From positions 548,252 through 612,251 of the forward strand of contig CALYLW010000317.1 in the NCBI GenBank assembly GCA_944989445.1: a DNA stretch of 64,000 bases. Direction: 5' to 3'. The notes under the pieces were generated by a model. It made no database searches and was not told the DNA's origin. It saw only the letters and a list, made by a program, of their open reading frames with translations. The position numbers and the translations under genes are program-made. Below are positions 51,078-62,222 of the stretch, piece by piece. The DNA comes from Ampullaceana balthica (taxonomy: Eukaryota > Mollusca > Gastropoda > Lymnaeidae). The stretch's first letter is position 1. Every line of letters begins with the position of its first letter.

Positions 51078-51875
51078 CTGCGGAAATTACCGACTAATTA
51101 ATAGATTAATCGTTAAATTTTTCAATCGATTAAAGTTAATTTAATCGATTAAAATTCGATTAAAAATTAAGAAAATGTTTATAATATTTTTTTTTCAATT
51201 TAATAATTATTTTATATTTTTTGTTTCTTACACACTTTTCCCTCGTATTATTATTATTATTTACTTAGACGTGCATGCGTAAAAAAGGTTTTTTATTCCT
51301 TATTTCTTGCATAGCAGAAAGAATTTGCTGTCTTACGTCACAAAATTTGGGAGCCATGGAATTACCGCGACCTAACGGATTTAGCGAAATAATTAATCGC
51401 GACTTAACGAGATCTATATATGCGTTATATAAAATATAATAAATAACACGTTTAAATAACATGGTTTTATTCGTGGAAATGTTTTAATTTTAATTGTCAG
51501 GATACAACGGAAAAATGCCAGAATAGTCTTACATTAAAATAAATACGTTTTCTGACACTAAAAGGAAGTTTCATAGTTTCATCCTATATTTGTTTTTATT
51601 TTAGAAAAAAAATATTTTGGTACTCTCAAAAGTTTTCAAGAAATTTCGTGAGCAATGTCAATCCGTTACGAATAGACGTTGCAGTTGGGGGAGGGGCGCA
51701 TTATCATGGTGGGGCGGTGTTTGTACTCTTAAAATCGCCATTCCACGTCATTTATAAAAAAAACGCTTGATTTTGATTTATGATGCATATTTTTTTATTG
51801 TAAAATTAAATCAGCCCGTTTCACATATTTGATAGCGTCAAAATCTCACCCCCAACAAGAGCATCGTATCCAAAG

Positions 51876-52250
51876 ATTAGTTCGAAAGAGCTAATTCAAA
51901 AAAGAGCTGCCAGATTCATAACAGGAGAATATTCGAAACTGACAAGAATAACACCATTAGTTAAATCATTAAACCTTGAAACACTAGAGGATAGAAGAAC
52001 CAAGAGCAAAGTAGTAATCATACATAAAGCAATTAATTCTAATTTAGATATACAAAACAAAGATAACTTAATACAACCCTCAGATAGACATAAGGATAAA
52101 AACACCTTTCTTATTCCGTATGCAAGAACAAACACATACAAGTTTTCCTTCTTCCCGTCCGGAATTCGGGCGTGGAATGGGTTGCCTGAAGAATCCAGGA
52201 AAACCAACACTTTATCAACATTTAAATCTCTAATAAAAATGCAGGACTAA
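51876..52250 (+). pseudogene. LINE ORF2 C-terminal fragment, 124 codons open, no start
   Basis: Reads ISSKELIQKRAARFITGEYS ... LETLEDRRTKSKVVIIHKAI ... FLIPYARTNTYKFSFFPSGI then RAWNGLPEES, stop TAA at 52248-52250. This is the typical C-terminal tail of CR1/L2/Jockey-like reverse transcriptase ORFs (RAARFV..., YKxSFFPxxIRxWNxLP). The frame is intact over its full length, suggesting a young 5'-truncated copy. No ATG starts it, because it is a fragment. Confidence 0.85.
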
Positions 52251-52331
52251 ACACAAACCATAGATAAGCGTAGGACGCAATAATCTTCTGTATAGAAGGA
52301 GCGTCTGTAAACAGATAAGATAAGATAAGAA
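52251..52331 (+). mobile_element. 3' UTR and (GATAA)n tail of the LINE fragment
   Basis: At 52273-52309 it contains a 37-nt block able to fold as GACGC/GCGTC and CTTCT/AGAAG stems around GTAT. The tail AGATAAGATAAGATAAG follows. The block is shared with the SINE at 60709-60960. Confidence 0.85.
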
Positions 52332-53286
52332 AGAAATCACCTCGATGGAACATTGTCAAACGGAATTTTATCGAGCGACAGTTGCTTCGTAATAAAATTT
52401 ATTTTACGGAGATATTGTAATAATATTTTTTTTAAAGCTTAATTTTTAAAAAATATTTATAAAAATAAAAGTAAAATAAAGGAATGAGGAACGAATAAAA
52501 CTGTGAAACTTAAATTACAGTAGCCACATTTTTCGGATATCCCAAGAACAATGTCTATAAACATTGTCCTCGTACTTAAAAAATTAAAAACATTTTAAAC
52601 AGTTTTTATGATTTCATTTCATACCAATTCTATGAATACCTACTCCTACACTTAAATAAATATGTCTGGGTCTGGGTTTCCCATATTTCTTGAGATTGTA
52701 TGCCACAGACATCCAAGAAAATCATTAATATTTATTTTTGAGAATCTTTTCTTTGGTTGTGGTGTTAAACATTTTCAAATTTACAGAAAAGACTCGAAAT
52801 AACAATTAAGTATAACAATAATCTCTTATCGCATCATATTTTTGAGAACCATTAGAATTAGACGGAACCTAAAGACCTTGGTGTGGTAAAGTACATCGCT
52901 ATGAAACACGATGGCCTTCAACTTTTGTTTACCAGCATCAGCTGAGTCAAATCCTGAACTGTAACACAGGGAGCCCCACCCCTCTTCCCAGCAGGCCCTG
53001 ATCCTGGACATAGGAGCAGGCTATTAGGTGTTTTGTATGGAAATATGACAACGACGTACAAATGAACATACTTTTTGAACTTGATGTGATATCAATTGAA
53101 TATCAATGATCATATATTAAAACAAAGTTTATTTCAGATCATGATCTTATCTAATCAATCTCCTATACATCGATAATTTAGCCATAATTACGTCAAGGTA
53201 TTGTGCAGTAATTAGCAATAAAAAACGAATTCTTTCATTTTTAGTTTCAAAACTTTATTACATTTTTAAAAAAATATTTACTGTCC
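52332..53286 (+). other. Stretch without gene
   Basis: AT-rich. A 61-codon minus frame at 52826-53011 has no recognisable motif. Confidence 0.45.
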
Positions 53287-56200
53287 TCATCAAGAGGTCC
53301 ACTAGTATGTATGGACCCCTCTCCTTCCCCCATCAAGAGGTCCACTAGCATGTATGGACCCCTCTCCTTCCCCCATCAAGAGGTCCACTAGTATGTATGG
53401 ACCCCTCTCCCTCCCCCATCAAGAGGTCAACTAGTATGTATGGACCCCTTTCCCTCCCTCACCAAGAGGTCCACTAGTATGTATGGACCCCTCTCCCTCC
53501 CCCACCAAGATGTCTACTAGTATGTATGGACCCCTCTCCCTCCCTCACCCAGAGTTCCACTAGTATGTATGGACCCCTCTCCCTCCCTCACCCAGAGTTC
53601 CACTAGTATGTATGGACCCCTCTCCCCCCCTAACCCAGAGTTCCACTAGTATGTATGGACCAATTTCCCTCCCCCACCAAGAGGTCCACTAGTATGTATG
53701 GACCCCTCTCCTTCCCCCACCAAGAGGTCCACTAGTATGTATGGACCCCTCTCCCTCCCCCATCAAGAGGTCAACTAGTATGTATGGACCCCTTTCCCTC
53801 CCTCACCAAGAGGTCCACTAGTATGTATGGACCCCTCTCCCTCCCCCACCAAGATGTCCACTAGTATGTATGGACCCCTCTCCCTCCCTCACCCAGAGTT
53901 CCACTAGTATGTATGGACCCCTCTCCCTCCCTCACCCAGAGTTCCACTAGTATGTATGGACCCCTCTCCCCCCCTAACCCAGAGTTCCACTAGTATGTAT
54001 GGACCAATTTCCCTCCCCCATCAAGAGGTCCACTAGTATGTATGGACCCCTCTCCCTCCCCCACCAAGAGGTCCACTAGTATGTATGGACCCCTCTCCCT
54101 CCCTCACCCAGAGTTCCACTAGTATGTATGGACCCCTCTCCCTCCCTAACCCAGAGTTCCACTAGTATGTATGGACCCCTCTCCCTCCCCAACCAAGAGG
54201 TCCACTAGTATGTATGGACCCCTCTCCCTCCCTCACCCAGAGTTCCACTAGTATGTATGGACCCCTCTCCCTCCCTAACCCAGAGTTCCACTAGTATGTA
54301 TGGACCCCTCTCCCTCCCCCACCAAGAGGTCCACTAGTATGTATGGACCCCTCTCCCTCCCTCACCCAGAGTTCCACTAGTATGTATGGACCCCTCTCCC
54401 TCCCCCACCAAGAGGTCAACTAGTATGTATGGACCCCTCTCCCTCCCCCACCAAGAGGTCCACTAGTATGTATGGACCCCTCTTCCTCCCTCACCCAGAG
54501 TTCCACTAGTATGTATGGACCCCTCTCCCTCCCTCACCCAGAGTTCCACTAGTATGTAAGGACCCCTCTCCCTCCCTCACCCAGAGTTCCACTAGTATGT
54601 ATGGACCCCTCTCCCTCCCTCACCCAGAGTTCCACTAGTATGTATGGACCCCTCTCCCTCCCCCACCAAGAGGTCCACTAGTATGTATGGACCCCTCTCC
54701 CTCCCCCACCAAGAGTTCCACTAGTATGTATGGACCCCTCTCCCTCACTCACCCAGAGTTCCACTAGTATGTATGGACCCCTCTCCCTCCCTCACCCAGA
54801 GTTCCACTAGTATGTATGGACCCCTCTCCCTCCCTCACCCAGAGTTCCACTAGTATGTATGGACCCCTCTCCCTCCCTCACCCAGAGTTCCACTAGTATG
54901 TATGGACCCCTCTCCCTCCCTCACCCAGAGTTCCACTAGTATGTATGGACCCCTCTCCCTCCCTCACCCAGAGTTCCACTAGTATGTATGGACCCCTCTA
55001 CCCTCCCTAACCCAGAGTTCCACTAGTATGTATGGACCCCTCTCCCTCCCTCACCCAGAGTTCCACTAGTATGTATGGACCCCTCTCCCTCCCTCACCCA
55101 GAGTTCCACTAGTATGTATGGACCCCTCTCCCTCCCTCACCCAGAGTTCCACTAGTATGTATGGACCCCTCTCCCTCCCTCACCCAGAGTTCCACTAGTA
55201 TGTATGGACCCCTCTCCCTCCCTCACCCAGAGTTCCACTAGTATGTATGGACCCCTCTCCCTCCCTCACCCAGAGTTCCACTAGTATGTATGGACCCCTC
55301 TCCCTCCCTCACCCAGAGTTCCACTAGTATGTATGGACCCCTCTCCCTCCCTCACCCAGAGTTCCACTAGTATGTATGGACCCCTCTCCCTCCCTCATCC
55401 AGAGTTCCACTAGTATGTATGGACCCCTCTCCCTCCCTCACCAAGAGGTCCACTAGTATTTATGGACCCCTCTCCCTCCCTCACCAAGAGGTCCACTAGT
55501 ATGTATGGACCCCTCTCCCTCCCTCACCAAGACGTCCACTAGTATGTATGGACCCCTCTCCCTCCCTCACCAAGAGGTCCACTAGTATGTATGGACCCCT
55601 CTCCCTCCCTCACCAAGAGGTCCACTAGTATGTATGGACCCCTCTCCCTCCCTCACCCAGAGTTCCACTAGTATGTATGGACCCCTCTCCCTCTCTCACC
55701 CAGAGTTCCACTAGTATGTATGGACCCCTCTCCCTCCCTCACCCAGAGTTCCACTAGTATGTATGGACCCCTCTCCCTCCCTCACCCAGAGTTCCACTAG
55801 TATGTATGGACCCCTCTCCCTCCCTAACCCAGAGTTCCACTAGTATGTATGGACCCCTCTCCCTCCCTCACCCAGAGTTCCACTAGTATGTATGGACCCC
55901 TCTCCCTCCCTCACCCAGAGTTCCACTAGTATGTATGGACCCCTCTCCCTCCCTCACCCAGAGTTCCACTAGTATGTATGGACCCCTCTCCCTCCCTCAG
56001 CAAGAGGTCCACTAGTATGTATGGACCCCTCTCCCTCCCTCACCAAGAGGTCCACTAGGATGTATGGACCCCTCTCCCTCCCCTCACCAAGAGGTCCACT
56101 AGTATGTATGGACCCCTCTCCCTCCCCCACCAAGAGGTCCACTAGTATGTATGGACCCCTCTCCCTCCCCCACCAAGAGGTCCACTAGTATGTATGGACC

Positions 56201-56715
56201 CCTCTCCCTCCCCCACCAAGAGGTCCACTAGTATGTATGGACCCCTCTCCCTCCCCCACCAAGAGGTCCACTAGTATGTATGGACCCCTCTCCCTCCCCC
56301 ACCAAGAGGTCCACTAGTATGTATGGACCCCTCTCCCTCCCCCACCAAGAGGTCCACTAGTATGTATGGACCCCTCTCCCTCCCCCACCAAGAGGTCCAC
56401 TAGTATGTATGGACCCCTCTCCCTCCCCCACCAAGAGGTCCACTAGTATGTATGGGCCCCTCTCCCTCCCCCACCAAGAGGTCCACTAGTATGTATGGAC
56501 CCCTCTCCCTCCCCCACCAAGAGGTCCACTAGTATGTATGGACCCCTCTCCCTCCCCCACCAAGAGGTCCACTAGTATGTATGGACCCCTCTCCCTCCCT
56601 CACCAAGAGGTCCACTAGTATTTATGGACCCCTCTCCCTCCCCCACCAAGAGGTCCACTAGTATGTATGGACCCCTCTCCCTCCCTCACCAAGAGGTCCA
56701 CTAGTATTGATGGGT
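53287..56715 (+). repeat. Large minisatellite, 43-bp unit, about 80 copies, 3.4 kb
   Basis: The core is CCACTAGTATGTATGGACCC plus a TC-rich tail. Two classes: AAGAGGTCC (arms GGTCC and GGACC pair) and CAGAGTTCC (pairing broken). The classes lie in blocks, mixed on the left (53.3-54.7 kb), mostly CAGAGTTCC from 54.7 to 55.4 kb and AAGAGGTCC from 56.0 to 56.7 kb. This suggests repeated block duplication. Confidence 0.97.
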
Positions 56716-57905
56716 CCCTCTCCCTCCCTCCACGTATTAAGGTTTATTCTGTTTCAGGAGATTTTATTTCAAAAAATTTTTTTTACACACCCCTCCGTAA
56801 AGTAATACATAAATAAATCAATTGCAAAAAATTAATTTAAAAAATAACGATAAATATGTAAACAAAAATATACAAAAATACGATAAAAAAATATGCAGAT
56901 CAACTCCGAAACGGGTCAATAATTATGACATCACATTTTCCTTTTCTCTCGTGCATTCTTTAAATGACTTTTGCTTAGCTTGTTAAAATTGTCTTTTATA
57001 TATTGGTTATTTTCGTTTGTATGTGCTGAAAAGGAATCTATCACATATTAATAATGATAATATTTTTTTTAAAAAGCACATTGTTTCCATAGATTTGGAT
57101 ATATAAAACAAAAGTATCTTGTCTGGTTAGAGGAGCAAGGACGAGCCATAAATATTTTGTGTTGTGTACTTTTAGCGTGGAGGCTTATCACGTAACTCGT
57201 ACGGCAAACATTATGCACAACACACCGCGGGCACTACACACTAGTCACTACACAACTTCTTAAACAGTAAGCCCCACCCCCTCCCCCCCAAAAAAACCCC
57301 ATCATCGAGAATATGTTAAAAAAATATGTTTTTCGGACACTGATCGGTGTCGACGTTGGACCATTGCTAGCAGCCGAATAATAGGCGACTAGATAATAAT
57401 ATGTTTAACACTTAAAACATTATCCAGTGCATTAGAAATACAGGCGTTCAAAATTCAAGCAAACTATTTAAAAATATAATTATATATTTATTTATTTTTT
57501 TAATAAAAATTTTGGAAAAAAAAAGGAAAAATAATCATGAAGGTTTTCATACAAGTGTAGAGATTTAGGCAAAAATAATAATACATGTAATAACAACAAT
57601 GTCATACTGCGGTTGGCGAACCTGAAGCTTTTTCCCTGTTAGTCACCGAGTTTATGGTTCTCAGGGGCGGTGAATATAAATAAAACATAAAACCTAGAAC
57701 AACTATTCTAAGGTTGTTATGCTAGCTAAACAAAACTGAATTGTAAAAACTAGTGCTTTGACTTAAGTTCATGCAGAAATTATTTTCAATTTTTATATTG
57801 TTTTAAATTAAATATTAAAAGAAAAAATTTAAAATGAGACTCACTATTACTGGTTAGGCTATTTGAAATCAAATTAAATTACACATGTGGAAAAACTGCC
57901 TCTTA
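56716..57905 (+). other. Stretch without gene
   Basis: Very AT-rich, with no coding similarity. Short C run near 57280. Confidence 0.5.
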
Positions 57906-57909
57906 CTCA

Positions 57910-58675
57910 AACAGACATTGGCTCAGTCATTCACCTGACATTGGCTCAGTCATCCACCTGACATTTTCTCAGTCATCCAACTGACATTGGCTCAGTCATC
58001 CACCTGACAATGGCTCAGGCATACACCAGACATTGGCTCAGTCATACACCAGACATTGGCTCAGGCATACACCAGACATTGGCTCAGTCATCCACCTGAC
58101 AATGGCTCAGTCATCCACCAGACATTGGCTCAGTCATACACCAGACATTGGCTCAGGCATACACCAGACATTGGCTCAGTCATCCACCTGACAATGGCTC
58201 AGTCATCCACCAGACATTGGCTCAGTCATCCACCTGACATTGGCTCAGTCATACACCAGACATTGGCTCAGTCATCTACCGGACATTGGCTCAGTTATCC
58301 ATCAGACATTGGCTCAGTCATACACCAGACATTGGCTCAGTCTTTCACCAGACATTGGCTCAGTCATCCACCAGACATTGGCTCAGTCATCCACCAGACA
58401 TTGGCTCAGTCATCCACCGGACATTGGCTCAGTTATCCATCAGACATTGGCTGAGTCATCCACCAGACATTGGCTCAGTCATCCACCAGACATTGGCTCA
58501 GTCATCCACCAGGCATTGGCTCAGTCATCCAACAGACATTGGCTCAGTCATACACAAGACATTGGCTCAGCAATTCACCTGACATTGGCTAAAACATTCA
58601 CCTGACATTGGCTCAGTCTTTCACCAGACATTGGCTCAGTCTTTCACCAGACATTGGCTCAATCTGACATAACTA
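57910..58675 (+). repeat. Minisatellite, 23-bp unit, about 33 copies
   Basis: The unit is CATTGGCTCAGTCATCCACC plus AGA, with TACACC, TTCACC and CTGACA variants. It ends about 60 bp past the stop of the protease homologue. The three open frames across it are artefacts. Confidence 0.95.
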
Positions 58676-58737
58676 TGTGGCTCACTCATGCATTCTTTTT
58701 ACCCCGCCCCCTACTGTCTTGGCGCTGACCCATCCTG

Positions 58738-59670
58738 TTAATTGCCCACGTTATTCACAGTTTCCATTATCCACCCATGCTGCAAGTCGAGTCTCACTGT
58801 ACTGAACGGGAACACCACGTTACCGCAGAAATGGGAGTAGTATCTGTCCACCAGTCCCACCACCATGTTGACGCCCCATGTCCGATGAAAGCAGACGACC
58901 GGAGAGCCCAAGTCCCCGTCGTTGCAAATGCCGTACTGATTCCCGACGGCGGACTTCCAGCAATCCTTTGAGTCGATGAACGCCTCGTTGTTCATCCGCC
59001 CTAGGAACTGACACACAGTGTACGGCACAAACTTGATGTCTAGTTTCTGGAGCTCCCCCTGATCCTGGCCATCGTAGGGCCCGAGGCTCGACACTTGGCA
59101 ATTAATTCCGTACATTGAATCTATCTGCAGGCAGGCGGGAGTGATCTGGATCCTCAGCTTCACCGGGGTGTCCAGCAAGAGTAGCGCCATGTTGTTTGTG
59201 ATCGGGTCCTTTTCGTAGCCCGGTGGAAAGAACCACTGCTTGACCTTCCGCTGCCCGGTGGTCGGGACGTGAAATGGGTCCTGGGCCCCCAGGGCGACGT
59301 CACGGAACGAAGGCCTGCACGAGGCCAGGGTCAGGACCCACCTGTCGCTGAGGAGGACCCCGTTACACCTGGCGGCGCCGTTGGTAATGAAGGCGTGCCA
59401 AGGGTAAAACCCGAACGTGGCTTGGTTTCCATGGATGCTGTTGTCGTAAGTGCCGTTGGCTCCCGAAGCGTTGACCTTGCCGCATTTCCCAGATACGTAC
59501 AAGTCCAAGAGAATACCATCTAAGTCTCTCCTGTCGTATTGAAAATCTGGCACGTCTTTCCAAAAACTTGAGTAATTTTCACTCAAGTGGTAAATTGTTT
59601 GTCGAATCTTCGGCTGGATCTTACAGTTTGATTGTCCAGCTGCTTTTTGCGTGGAGCAAAAAATGAAAAT
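58738..59670 (-). CDS. Trypsin-fold (S1) serine protease homologue, catalytically dead, probable last exon
   Basis: The S1 layout is clear: a pro-region Cys (GKCGK), an IHGNQA start of the protease domain (cf. IVGG), FYPWHAFI, RCNGVLLSDRWVLTLASC, NNMALLLLD, ACLQ, and GICNDGDLGSP near the C-terminus. Each catalytic position is changed: His57 is Ser (codon at 59320-59322), Asp102 is Asn (59191-59193) and Ser195 is Leu (58909-58911). Such homologues act as binding or regulatory proteins rather than enzymes (family knowledge). Cysteines are retained, suggesting a secreted fold. The stop is TAA at 58738. The open frame runs to 59811, but the part beyond about 59670 overlaps a 33-bp minisatellite. 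A pyrimidine-rich acceptor (TTTCTTTTCGGACAG) at 59671 suggests that the start and signal peptide lie in an upstream exon, perhaps outside the window. Confidence 0.8.
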   Translation of the reverse strand: MFIFCSTQKAAGQSNCKIQPKIRQTIYHLSENYSSFWKDVPDFQYDRRDLDGILLDLYVSGKCGKVNASGANGTYDNSIHGNQATFGFYPWHAFITNGAARCNGVLLSDRWVLTLASCRPSFRDVALGAQDPFHVPTTGQRKVKQWFFPPGYEKDPITNNMALLLLDTPVKLRIQITPACLQIDSMYGINCQVSSLGPYDGQDQGELQKLDIKFVPYTVCQFLGRMNNEAFIDSKDCWKSAVGNQYGICNDGDLGSPVVCFHRTWGVNMVVGLVDRYYSHFCGNVVFPFSTVRLDLQHGWIMETVNNVGN

Positions 59671-59729
59671 CTGTCCGAAAAGAAATTTATAGAGCCTATC
59701 AGATATTTGAAAACAAACCCACAAACACG

Positions 59730-59835
59730 AATACATGTCAAACAACCAGATGACACTTTGTCTAAACATGTCAAACAACCAGACGACACTTGGTCTAAAC
59801 ATGTCAAACAACCAGACGACACTTGGTCTAAACGA
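59730..59835 (+). repeat. Tandem repeat, 33-bp unit, 3 copies
   Basis: The unit is CATGTCAAACAACCAGACGA plus CACTTGGTCTAAA. It lies just upstream of the protease homologue exon and explains the Phe/Trp-rich start of that ORF. Confidence 0.9.
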
Positions 59836-59984
59836 AAGTTAATTAAAGCTAACACTCAAATTAAAGGTTTAAAAAAAAGTGATTATGTCAGAAAAATCAA
59901 GAAGCCAATAAATTATTTCTTATAGCAATGTTTGACATCAATCACCTCCTTAGACAGTGACAGGCATCTGTTTACTGATCATTT

Positions 59985-60262
59985 AAAAATATCTATTACC
60001 GAAGCACATTCTATACAGAAGATGTGTTAATTAAAAATATCTATTACAGAAGCACATTCTATACAGAAGATGTGTTAATTAAAAATATCTATTACAGAAG
60101 CACATTCTATACAGAAGATGTGTTAATTAAAAATATCTATTACAGAAGCACATTCTATACAGAAGATGTGTTAATTAAAAATATCTATTACAGAAGCACA
60201 TTCTATACAGAAGATGTGTTAATTTAAAATATCTATTACAGAAGCACATTCTATACAGAAGA
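59985..60262 (+). repeat. Minisatellite, 48-bp unit, nearly 6 copies
   Basis: The unit contains GAAGCACATTCTATACAGAA and the 8-bp palindrome TTAATTAA. Copies are almost identical. Confidence 0.95.
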
Positions 60263-60384
60263 TGTAGCGACCAAGTGGCGTAGCAAAACATTGTTCAGCA
60301 TGGGGCGGACTTTTATTCTCTCTCTCTCTTTAGCCAGTGAAATAAGGGAAATAACCCATTTTGAAAAAAAACTATTTCACTGGC

Positions 60385-60580
60385 CAATGCACACTTTGCT
60401 GGCCTATGCACAATTTGCTGGCCTATGCACACTTTGCTGGCTAATGCACACTTTGGTGACCTATGCGCACTTTGCTGGCCTATGCACACTTTGCTGGCTA
60501 ATGCACACTTTCCGGACCTATGCGCACTTTGCTGGCCTATGCGCACTTTACTGGCCTATACGCACTTTGCTGGCCTATTA
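60385..60580 (+). repeat. Minisatellite, 19-bp unit, about 10 copies
   Basis: CCTATGCACACTTTGCTGG with GCGCAC and CTAATG variants. Confidence 0.93.
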
Positions 60581-60584
60581 TTGC

Positions 60585-61020
60585 TCTATCTGTTACTGGC
60601 CCTACCTTTACACACAAGATTATTGCTCTGATATGTTACTGGCCCTACCTGTACACTCACGCAAGATTATTGCTCTTATCTGTTACTGGACATCCCTCTA
60701 CACACAAGCCGCGGTGGTCGAGTGGCAGCGCGCTCGACTGGCGTACCAATGGTCACGAGTTCAATGTAAAGGCAAAGATTTGTTCCCGGGGCCTAGGGCG
60801 TCCCTGAGTCACCCAGCTCCGAATGGGTACCTAATACTAGTTAGGCGGCTTGATAATGCGCGGAACCCTCATAGCCGTGGCCTGTGAACGCTGCATCACT
60901 TGCCAACAGATCATCCGGTCTATGGACGCAATTATCTTCTGCATAGAAGGAGCGTCTGTACCCTCTACACACAAGATTATTGCTCTTATCTGTTACTGAC
61001 CCACCTTCTACACACATGAC
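60585..61020 (+). repeat. Tandem repeat, about 45-bp unit, 4-5 copies, split by a SINE
   Basis: Units contain CACACAAGATTATTGCTCTT and TCTGTTACTGG. The array is interrupted at 60709-60960 by the SINE. Confidence 0.85.
60709..60960 (+). mobile_element. tRNA-derived SINE, 252 bp, 15-bp TSD
   Basis: The 5' head looks like a tRNA, with an A box around GGTGGTCGAGTGGC and a B box around CACGAGTTCAATG. The middle contains CACCCAGCTCCGAATGGGTA. The 3' end (60924-60960) matches the LINE tail at 52273-52309 with two differences in 37. A perfect target duplication CCCTCTACACACAAG flanks it (60694-60708, 60961-60975). It resembles molluscan V-SINE types such as RUDI, from memory. Confidence 0.9.
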
Positions 61021-61121
61021 TATTGCTCATATCGATAAATTTTAAAATTGTGTGACTTGTACATCCGCAACAATCTTGTGATTATTTAGCTCATTCATTT
61101 CATCAAAACAAGTTACCGGTA

Positions 61122-61370
61122 AAAGCAAAGAGAACGGTGCGCTCGATAAATGGTATTTTTCGCTGCTATATTTGTTTTTTTCTATTTTAATTTAAAAAAT
61201 AGACAACTAAACCTAACCCATACCCTAAAACTACAATCTTAATTACGTTTATGCATAAAAATAATTGGACTTATTCCCTTTTTAAGTGTAAAAGTACAAC
61301 AATTCCTTCCCGGAAGTACGCGCTCTGCCATAACAATGTAAATAGTTGAGCGCACCGTTCTCTTTGCTTT
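61122..61370. mobile_element. Probable MITE with 23-bp inverted ends
   Basis: AAAGCAAAGAGAACGGTGCG plus CTC at 61122-61144 is perfectly inverted at 61348-61370, 203 nt apart. The inside is AT-rich and non-coding. Similarity continues weakly outward (AAGTTACC on both sides), so the true ends may lie further out. Confidence 0.6.
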
Positions 61371-61659
61371 AGCCCAAGTTACCTGTGAAATAAAACATAG
61401 CTTTACAAGAGAAAACCACACTTTCTTTACATCATGCATAGTTGCAGCCGTTGCCATTAAAAATAAACGTTATCAACTGTTTTATACAGTTACCAGTGTT
61501 GGGGTTTCTGTTGACTCACATTAATGAATTGTTGAACATAGATATTTCTGGCCTAAACACTCTCTAAGAAACGCACTCTTTTTTTGCATCGTCATGCACT
61601 GGAGTGCAAATTGGTGTGGGAACCGATCTAGTAGTCTTAAAATAGACGGCTGCGAAAAG

Positions 61660-62222
61660 GGAACTATGAACTAGACCTCTGCTGAGTGGGAATTATGAAC
61701 TAGACCTCTGCTGAGTGGGAATTATGAACTAGACCTCTGCTGAGTGGGAATTATGAACTAGACCTCTGCTGAGTGGGAATTATGAACTAGACCTCTGCTG
61801 AGTTAAAATTATAAACTAGACCTCTGCTGAGTGGGAATTATGAACTAGACCTCTGCTGAGTGGGAATTATGAACTAGACCTCTGCTGAGTGGGAATTATG
61901 AACTAGACCTCTGCTGAGTGGGAATTATGAACTTGACCTCTGCTGAGTGGGAATTATGAACTAGACCTCTGCTGAGTGGGAATTATGAACTAGAACTCTG
62001 CTGAGTGGGAATTATGAACTAGACCTCTGCTGAGTGGGAATTATGAACTAGACTTCTGCTGAGTGGGAATTATGAACTAGACCTCTGCTGAGTGGCAATT
62101 ATGAACTAGACCTCTGCTGAGTGGGAATTATGGACTCGACCTCTGCTGAGTGGGAATTATGGACTCGACCGCTGCTGAGTGGGAATTATGGACTTGACCT
62201 CTGCTGAGTGGGAATTATGGAC
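61660..62222 (+). repeat. Minisatellite, 29-bp unit, about 20 copies
   Basis: GACCTCTGCTGAGTGGGAAT plus TATGAACTA. The right end has GGACTCGAC variants. It abuts the 20-bp array directly, sharing GGACTC at the joint. Confidence 0.95.

Noticed and set aside
60709..60790. A tRNA gene
   Set aside because: A and B boxes are present, but the acceptor stem cannot be closed and the sequence continues into a SINE body with a LINE-like tail and target duplication.
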